Shown here: positions 58,609 to 64,000 of the stretch, in pieces
How positions within the stretch are numbered: the stretch's first letter is position 1
How the letters are laid out: each line of letters starts with the position of its first letter
Source: Pseudopithomyces maydicus
Taxonomy: Eukaryota; Ascomycota; Dothideomycetes; Pleosporales; Didymosphaeriaceae
Assembly (NCBI GenBank): GCA_026873275.1
Contig: JANTUC010000010.1
Span: forward strand, 620,001 to 684,000
Direction of reading: 5' to 3'
Length of the DNA stretch: 64,000 bases
The notes under the pieces: model-generated
Database searches by the model: none
Told to the model about the DNA's origin: nothing
What the model saw: the letters and a program-made list of their open reading frames with translations, nothing else
Made by a program: the position numbers and the translations under genes

Positions 58609-60052
58609 CTAATCCACATCATCACTCAAATCTTCCCACGGCTGCTTCTCCTTCTTCGGCCACAGCCCCGCGAACCACGAATCTCCGCTGCGAGCAGGCA
58701 GGTTCTTCGCCCTGTCCTCTTCCTCGGGGCTGAGCTCAAACTTCCTCATGCGCTCCCCGATCCTGGGGTCGATCACCATATCGTCCAGCCACTCTCGCTC
58801 TCCTTCACCATCTTTCCTCTCCTTTGCCGTCTTGTGCCACTCCGGCTCTTCGTGTGTGAGGAACTGCTCCTGTTCCCACTGCGCACCGTTTTCGTCATCG
58901 CTCAATGTGTGGTATGGTCGGTATGCGCCGAGCACAGCTGCGGCAGTCTGACGTCCAGCCTCTTCTGCCACCTTTCTACGGTTCAGGAAGCGGTACATGC
59001 GGATGGGGAAGTTGAAGAAGCCAAGAAGATGGGGGAGAGCGATGGTGGTCGCGGGTCCAAGAGCTTGCGGGCAGGTAGGCGGGAGCTGGGATTGCGAGTA
59101 TTCGGCAGGCGTGTTGAACGGTGGGGCTTGCCTCTTTTTCTTTGGTTTGGGTGGTTCTTCCTTTTCTTCCTGCGGCTTCTCTGGCTCGGGTGCTGACGGC
59201 GCAGTGTCGTGAACGGTAGTAGGGGAAGCATCGTCGGTCGAGGATGAAGCGGTGGATTCCGAAGTTTCTGTTGTGGCAGCCGGCGGCGTCTCGGGCGCAG
59301 GAGGCAGAGGCTCGTACAGGTCGACAGAAGCAGGAGGATCCAGTGGGCCGAGCCATCCTTCATGTAGACCCCGTACATATTCTTTCCATGTGTGTCTTCC
59401 AATGACAATATCTCCAGCGGGTCCGTTCCACTCGCTGATGCCAGCCCTCAACCTAGACTCTTCAACGATGTCTTTTGTATCAATCTCGGGCTCTTCCTTT
59501 ACGAGCTCTCCTCGTTTCCACCTCAATCGTCTAATCCTGTCCGCCAGACCAGCTCTGACATCACCCTCTCGCCGGCCCTCGACTGCATCCCAATCCAGCG
59601 CTGCCGCAACCAGGATAGGTTTGACATATTCATTGAAGTGATCACGCGCGGACACCAAGCCATCAGCTGGAGGCGCAGAGAGATACACAGTGAGTTTGCG
59701 CGGCATCTGGTGTTCGTTGATCGATTCGGAGGCGATGTGCTCGACCAGCTTGGTCCATTTCTGCTCTATGCGCCTCTTCTCGCGGCGATCATAGACGACA
59801 GCGGCAGTCCAAGAGCCTGTGATGGAAAGAAAAATCATCCAATTTCGCGAGGGAAGCCTCCACCGGAAGTTTGGCAAGCCTAAGCCATGATCAGTGGGCG
59901 TTCCATCAGAGGTTAGGCAGAGTAGGCAGTGAGATGTAAGGAGAGGAGAGCGTACCCATCATCCTCCATACAGGATTCGGAGGTTTTGGCGGCTTTGCAG
60001 CGCCTCCTGATGCCCCTGTCGCGGGCGACGCTTTTGCGGCCGATTCAGCCAT
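58609..60052 (-). CDS. TIM54: Mitochondrial inner-membrane import subunit Tim54
   Basis: Two exons, 60052-59956 and 59879-58609, with intron 59880-59955. The product is 455 residues. It starts MAESAAKASPATGASGG and continues PNPVWRMMGLPNFRWRLPSR, a family hallmark. A single membrane span follows near residues 45-62 (WMIFLSITGSWTAAVVYDRR). The large intermembrane-space part has KLTVYLSAPPADGLVSARDH, VKPILVAAALDWD and RLRWKRGEL. The middle is Pro/Glu-rich. The C-terminal region has LLGFFNFPIRMYRFLNRRKV and LLGAYRPY-like helices, ending DDVD. Tim54 belongs to the TIM22 complex, which inserts carrier proteins into the inner membrane. Confidence 0.92.
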
Positions 60053-61075
60053 GGTGTGTAAGGGCGCAATGATGGATGCAAACTCATGGTAGTCGGCGCG
60101 ACAAAAAGTTAGACGCGGAGGTCGGAGTTGATTCGGAGAGGTCCATGCTCCGTATCAGCAGGCCTGGAGAGCTCGGCCCCTCCCTGGTATATAGAATGTT
60201 TCTAACGCGACTTGGGTAAAAACTAAGAAACTTGTCCTCTACGCTTCGGCAGAAGAAAAACAAGAAAAAAAGAAGCTGTACAGCTTTGGCGGTACTGGGA
60301 ATCGAACTGTTGTTACAGTCAGTACACTGTGTGAAGTAGTCCTCTTAGGAGAGGGCCAACCTACCCCAGGCTGGCGCGGAACTTCATGTGTTACCACAAC
60401 GCGACGTCATACCACTAGACCATACCACCGAAGGCATGTCGGTGAGTCGCAATCACCTATTTGATGGAAGAAAACAAAATTTATTAATATCTATATGCAT
60501 ATAAATAGGCGCCCCTCAAGAGAGAGAATATTGAGTCAATTGTTTCTGAGTGGTCCATTCGCTTGTGCTATGTGTCATCGTTCTGCAGACATGTCGCGAA
60601 TGATTGGTATCTCGTATGTTGGTCCCACTTAGAGGCCCACTTGGCTCAATCTTCATGCAGGTAACCAACAGCGAAGAGCTTCCGCGCAGGAGAGACACTT
60701 GGGGCATTTCAGACCACTTTGCAGTGATGTCATGTACGTACATGGTCAAATATAGGGATCGGTCACGCGAAATGAACTCGAACATTTGAGGTTTTTTTTC
60801 TAATATACAATCTATATGCCTTTCCTTCAACGCCAGTCATACAACACCACATACCATAGACATGCACATGTCTGATATTCAAACAAATATACACTGAAGG
60901 CCAATACTTCGTTTTAAATAAGAAATGATACAGTACAACCATTGCCACGGTTCTTTTTAACACTTGCAAATAGTAATACATGTCGGGGAAAGTAGGCTGA
61001 TCGAGTAGAATAAAGAACCAGACTAGAGAACCAGCGACATTGAAACGAATTGCGTTGATAGAACTGGAGTTTCAC
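60053..61075. other. Intergenic region TIM54 / AT-hook gene
   Basis: 1.02 kb containing a tRNA-like element (60288-60429). A minus-strand 104-codon frame at 60516-60830 is not convincing. A/T-rich from about 60,480, with a TATAAATA at about 60,500. Confidence 0.5.
60288..60429 (-). tRNA. Degenerate tRNA(His)-like element (probable pseudogene)
   Basis: On the minus strand the 5' half looks like tRNA-His. The acceptor strand GGTGGTA pairs with TACCGCC at the far end (one G-U). The D-arm/A-box is TGGTCTAGTGG, and a GTG anticodon sits in CGCGTTGTGG. The 3' end has a B-box-like AGTTCGATTCC. However, about 70 extra bases separate the halves, the 5' strand of the T-stem does not pair, and the 3' anticodon stem matches only if part of the insert is an intron. 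I read it as a broken tRNA gene or a tRNA-derived element rather than a working tRNA. Confidence 0.35.
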
Positions 61076-61840
61076 TTATAGCTCCGGTTGAGGCGCCTCC
61101 TGCTCCTTGGAGTCTCCGCTCAACTCGTCCGAAACTGGCGTCTCCTTCGATGTTGCTTCGTCCTCTTCGTCCTCGGTGGTCGAAACGTCAGAAGTGATGA
61201 CAAGGTGGGCGGGTGTCGCAGGCGAAAGGTTCCCTTCTTCTGCAACTGGCGCCTCCTCGTCCTTTTTGGTGCTGTTCTCTTCAATCGCGCCCTCTGATGC
61301 ACCCGAATCCTTCTTGGGTCGTCCACGGCCCTTGCCGGCCTGGCCAGGGCTCTTAGCAGGCGCTTTTGCGCTCGCATCCTTCTTGGGGCGACCTCTACCC
61401 TGGCCTGTTGCCGATTTGCTCTTTGTAGCCGCGGCACCCGTCGTGACATCCTTCTTCGGTCTACCCCTTCCTTTGCCTGACGTTGCAGGACTCTTGGCAG
61501 GCGTGGCAGTGTCCGCGGTTTTCTTGGGTCGGCCTCTTCCTCCAGTTGCAGCTTTGGGACTCTTGGTAGTAGACGTAGAACCTTTCGGCCTTCCGCGACC
61601 ATCCTTTACGGCCTTGGGCTCTTTCGCGCTTTTGGTGGATGTAGAGCCCTTCGGCCTTCCTCGTCCGCGCGAGGGTGTGTTAGGATCCTTGGGCACAGGA
61701 GCAGGCGCATTGGGGTCTTTCCTGGGACGCCCGCGGGCGCGTTTAGCTGGGGGCGCGTCGCTATCCTCAAGCGAACGCTTCGATGGAGCAGCCTTGGAAG
61801 ACATAGTGGGAGATTGGTCGCGAGATTGCTCGTTGCCCAT
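61076..61840 (-). CDS. AT-hook protein with seven hooks
   Basis: Intronless, 254 residues from the ATG at 61838-61840 (MGNEQSRDQSPT). A second in-frame ATG at 61802-61804 gives MSSKAAPSKRSLEDSD, a start I associate with related proteins. Seven AT-hook cores follow at intervals of roughly 15-25 residues: RGRPRK once, GRGRPKG twice and GRGRPKK four times, separated by Lys/Ser/Ala/Thr linkers. The C-terminal 80 or so residues are acidic (TTEDEEDEATSKE). AT-hooks bind the minor groove of A/T-rich DNA, so this is probably a chromatin protein of HMGA type. ACGCGT lies about 73 bp upstream of the first ATG. Family function is not defined. Confidence 0.85.
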   Translation of the reverse strand: MGNEQSRDQSPTMSSKAAPSKRSLEDSDAPPAKRARGRPRKDPNAPAPVPKDPNTPSRGRGRPKGSTSTKSAKEPKAVKDGRGRPKGSTSTTKSPKAATGGRGRPKKTADTATPAKSPATSGKGRGRPKKDVTTGAAATKSKSATGQGRGRPKKDASAKAPAKSPGQAGKGRGRPKKDSGASEGAIEENSTKKDEEAPVAEEGNLSPATPAHLVITSDVSTTEDEEDEATSKETPVSDELSGDSKEQEAPQPEL

Positions 61841-62942
61841 CCGAAAGTGAGACGAATAGAGAAAAGAAGACTTTGTGTGGGTTGGACGCGAGTTTATGGA
61901 GGCGCGCCTTCGACGCGTATGACGCGCTTGCTGCTTCTGTTTAGCTTCCCAGTCACGGTGCAGTGTGCACCGACCAGTTCTAACCAATTCTTAAACGACA
62001 AATGTTCCAGTCCTAGCGTCAAAAGTATATTATCAATTAACGGTCTAGATTTGATCAAGAGAGCGTAGGAGGCTCTGGGTTCGAACAACCATAAGTGCGT
62101 ACTGTACATCGCGCTCGTGGGATGCTTAAATTATACTTACCACCATGTGTCTACTGATTCATACAAATGCTAATGGATTCTACCATTTCGTAACAATAGT
62201 TGGTCCGATCATAGCACATGAACCTTATCGTTCGCTCTTCCCTAGAGCATTAGGACCTTATAATATTGACGGAGTTTCTACTCAATCTCATCAAACAATA
62301 TAGTCTATCACCCGGTTAGATGTCAGTAATCATATGACATCATGCAGAGCACGAAAAATATGACCAGTGTCACTAGTGACGGGCACATGTGCCTACGTAC
62401 GGCATTTTGGGTCGTACGGTCCATCATCATAGAGAGGAATGTCGTTTCTGCGCGCAACTTGCAACGTATCCAAAGTACTGTATTATATCGGACTGGTAAA
62501 AAATTCTACCGAAGCGTCATATATCCGATAGCCGGGGAAATAGTCGACCAACAGAGTGGTATCATGAGTATAGAAAGCAAGAAGCCATGACCAAATAACG
62601 CAATGAATAATACATGAACAGGGACATAACAGCCGATAAACAGGAGAGTCTATCGTCCAACCAAATATGTGCACTCCAGAAACGCCGGTATGATACATAT
62701 GGGTTACCCTTGAGGTATAGTGGTGCCGTGACGTTCTGGAACGTGGTTGAGCAATCCGAAACAAATTACTGTTACTATAGAGGGAGTTAGTTGTTTTGAG
62801 GTCTGTGGGTGTATGATTGACTGTCGGGCGTGGCCGAGACGGAAAGTGACTCGCTTGGAGGACGGAGCACAATTTGCGCTTCGATGTCTGGTATGGTCCA
62901 TTGCACATCCATCTTCCCTGCATGCCCACGCCCTTGTAATTG
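61841..62942. other. Intergenic region upstream of the AT-hook gene
   Basis: 1.1 kb between two minus-strand genes. Contains ACGCGT at 61913-61918 near the AT-hook start. The middle is A/T-rich. A GGTTCGAA string at about 62,080 is not part of a foldable tRNA. Confidence 0.5.
61913..61918. promoter_or_regulatory. MCB-type ACGCGT hexamer upstream of the AT-hook gene
   Basis: ACGCGT lies about 73 bp upstream of the first AT-hook ATG, next to further GACGCGC/GGCGCGCC sequence. S-phase expression would fit a chromatin protein; inferred from position only. Confidence 0.35.
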
Positions 62943-64000
62943 TCATCGATCCGATTTGGTGTATGCATGTTTTTGTACTGGTGATGGTTGGGGTGACTGC
63001 CGCAAAGGTGGTGACTGCCGTAAGGGCGGTGATCGTCGGAGAGAAGGGGATGTTCGGACAAAATCCGCGGCTCGCACCGCAGCAGCACTTGGTGATACAG
63101 GTGTATAATCACTTGCGACTAGGGTGCCTTTGACCGAGCCATTTGGGTACCGCTGCGGTGTTGTTCGCACTCCTGGAGGCGTTGCTGGAGACCGATTGTC
63201 TTGTGGGTTCCGTTGTGTAGTACCGACATTTCTTGCACGTGGAGTGGTCTGCTGAACCGGCCCGCCCGTGAAACCTTGTGTGGCAGAGCGTGGTGAACCC
63301 TCATTATCACCACTCTCTTTTCGCCTGTGTCTAGTCTTGGTTGCCGAATTTGCTCGACTGTGGACAGGAGCCGCCGGGGAACCCGAGGCTGGGTACGTCG
63401 TTGAAGGAGCGTCGGTTGATCTTCGACTTGGTTGCAGATTGGCTTGATTGGGCATGTTTGGTTTATCGTGCTTATGAGTGGCACTACCACTGGGCTGAAC
63501 GGCATCGAGAGTGGTAGGCACGGCTGGCTCTGGGCTAGCGATACCTCCAACGCGCGGTGTAGCCTCCCAACTCTTACGCTTCATCATGCGGCCCAATATT
63601 CCAACAAGCTCAGCAGCGTCTTCAAACTCATTGTCATCCATTGCTTCCTGTGCGCGGTAGACATCCTTGATCGCGCGACGGGCTACACGCCGAGACTCTT
63701 CGTGGTCATGCATACAGTCCCAGAGAAAGGCACTGTGCTCTAAAGCCACGGATAATCTTAGAGGATGCGAACCAGGAAGGTATTGTGTAGCGTATCCTGA
63801 TGCCGTCGTAAAGTATCCTCCAGCTAGCGGAACGAAGTTGAGCGGTGGGAGTATGAATGAGGACGGTTGGGGTATCGGTACTGGATGAAGTCCAGGAGGA
63901 GCATTAGGGGGGCTGGTGAAGGTGTGCCTACTGGGCCGCCCGCAGCGTATGGGTTTGTGACGAATGATGTCTCTGAGACCATGGAATCGATGGGCTCGCG
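62943..64000 (-). CDS. 14-3-3-like protein, C-terminal part (5' partial); one homopolymer frame break
   Basis: The gene enters from the right edge and ends at 62943. A Pro/Gly-rich stretch (LPPLNFVPLAGGYFTTASGY) leads into a helical block: LSVALEHSAFLWDCMHDHEE, SRRVARRAIKDVYRAQEAMD, FEDAAELVGILGRMMKR. This block resembles the last helices of 14-3-3 proteins and of divergent fungal proteins that I recall being annotated as 14-3-3 family. The canonical LIMQLLRDNLTLW helix is replaced, so phosphopeptide binding is doubtful. About 200 disordered residues follow, ending in RSPPLRQSPPLRQSP repeats and KHAYTKSDR. The frame breaks at a G6 run (plus 63907-63912); one extra base joins GGPVGTPSPA to PPNAPPGLHP. 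Confidence 0.6.
   Translation of the reverse strand, partial: RAHRFHGLRDIIRHKPIRCGRPSRHTFTSPPNAPPGLHPVPIPQPSSFILPPLNFVPLAGGYFTTASGYATQYLPGSHPLRLSVALEHSAFLWDCMHDHEESRRVARRAIKDVYRAQEAMDDNEFEDAAELVGILGRMMKRKSWEATPRVGGIASPEPAVPTTLDAVQPSGSATHKHDKPNMPNQANLQPSRRSTDAPSTTYPASGSPAAPVHSRANSATKTRHRRKESGDNEGSPRSATQGFTGGPVQQTTPRARNVGTTQRNPQDNRSPATPPGVRTTPQRYPNGSVKGTLVASDYTPVSPSAAAVRAADFVRTSPSLRRSPPLRQSPPLRQSPQPSPVQKHAYTKSDR

Noticed and set aside
60516..60830. 104-codon minus-strand open frame
   Set aside because: No family resemblance; in an A/T-rich intergenic region next to a tRNA-like element.
62030..62110. tRNA-like GGTTCGAA string
   Set aside because: No pairing T-stem, D-arm or acceptor stem could be found around it.

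Overview
This window reads as a gene-dense stretch of a filamentous ascomycete chromosome (Pezizomycotina, most likely Dothideomycetes). The evidence is short introns of about 45-130 bp with GTAAGT-like donors and CTAAC branch sites, compact genes on both strands, and fungal-type versions of every recognisable protein. No rRNA, CRISPR array, virus or intact transposon was seen. I rebuilt exon structures by hand from splice sites and reading frames, so exon edges are inferences.

Layout. 0-10 kb: the 3' end of a CorA-like membrane protein gene, a small repeat-bearing hypothetical gene, a SulP/STAS/cyclic-nucleotide-binding transporter (Vsb1-like), the GINS subunit PSF1, and an HMG-box regulator with a long spliced leader. 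9.6-13.1 kb: the largest gene-free stretch. 13-28 kb: a coiled-coil protein, DNA ligase I (CDC9), CID2-like, ribosomal protein uL1, the CCR4-NOT subunit RCD1/CAF40, and the polarity kinase KIN1. 29-43 kb: a GPATCH1-like G-patch protein, the UCS myosin chaperone SHE4/CRO1, the very long spindle-pole scaffold NUD1/CDC11, and a disordered nuclear-type protein. 44-64 kb: the inositol-hexakisphosphate kinase KCS1, the tRNA-splicing subunit SEN54, an SDR oxidoreductase, an MFS transporter, TMA20/MCT-1, SGT2, TIM54, a degenerate tRNA(His)-like element, a seven-AT-hook protein, and a truncated gene resembling the C-terminal part of 14-3-3 proteins.

Most genes are housekeeping: replication, mitotic exit/septation, translation, RNA turnover, tail-anchored and mitochondrial protein import, inositol pyrophosphates. 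They do not form one pathway cluster. Two patterns cross gene borders. First, every frame break in the window (eight, in four genes) is repaired by one extra base in a run of 5-6 identical bases. This points to systematic homopolymer shortening in the sequence rather than to pseudogenes. Second, the MCB-type hexamer ACGCGT lies close upstream of the start codons of PSF1, CDC9, NUD1 and the AT-hook gene, which suggests MBF-like G1/S control. I found no convincing new multi-gene system.
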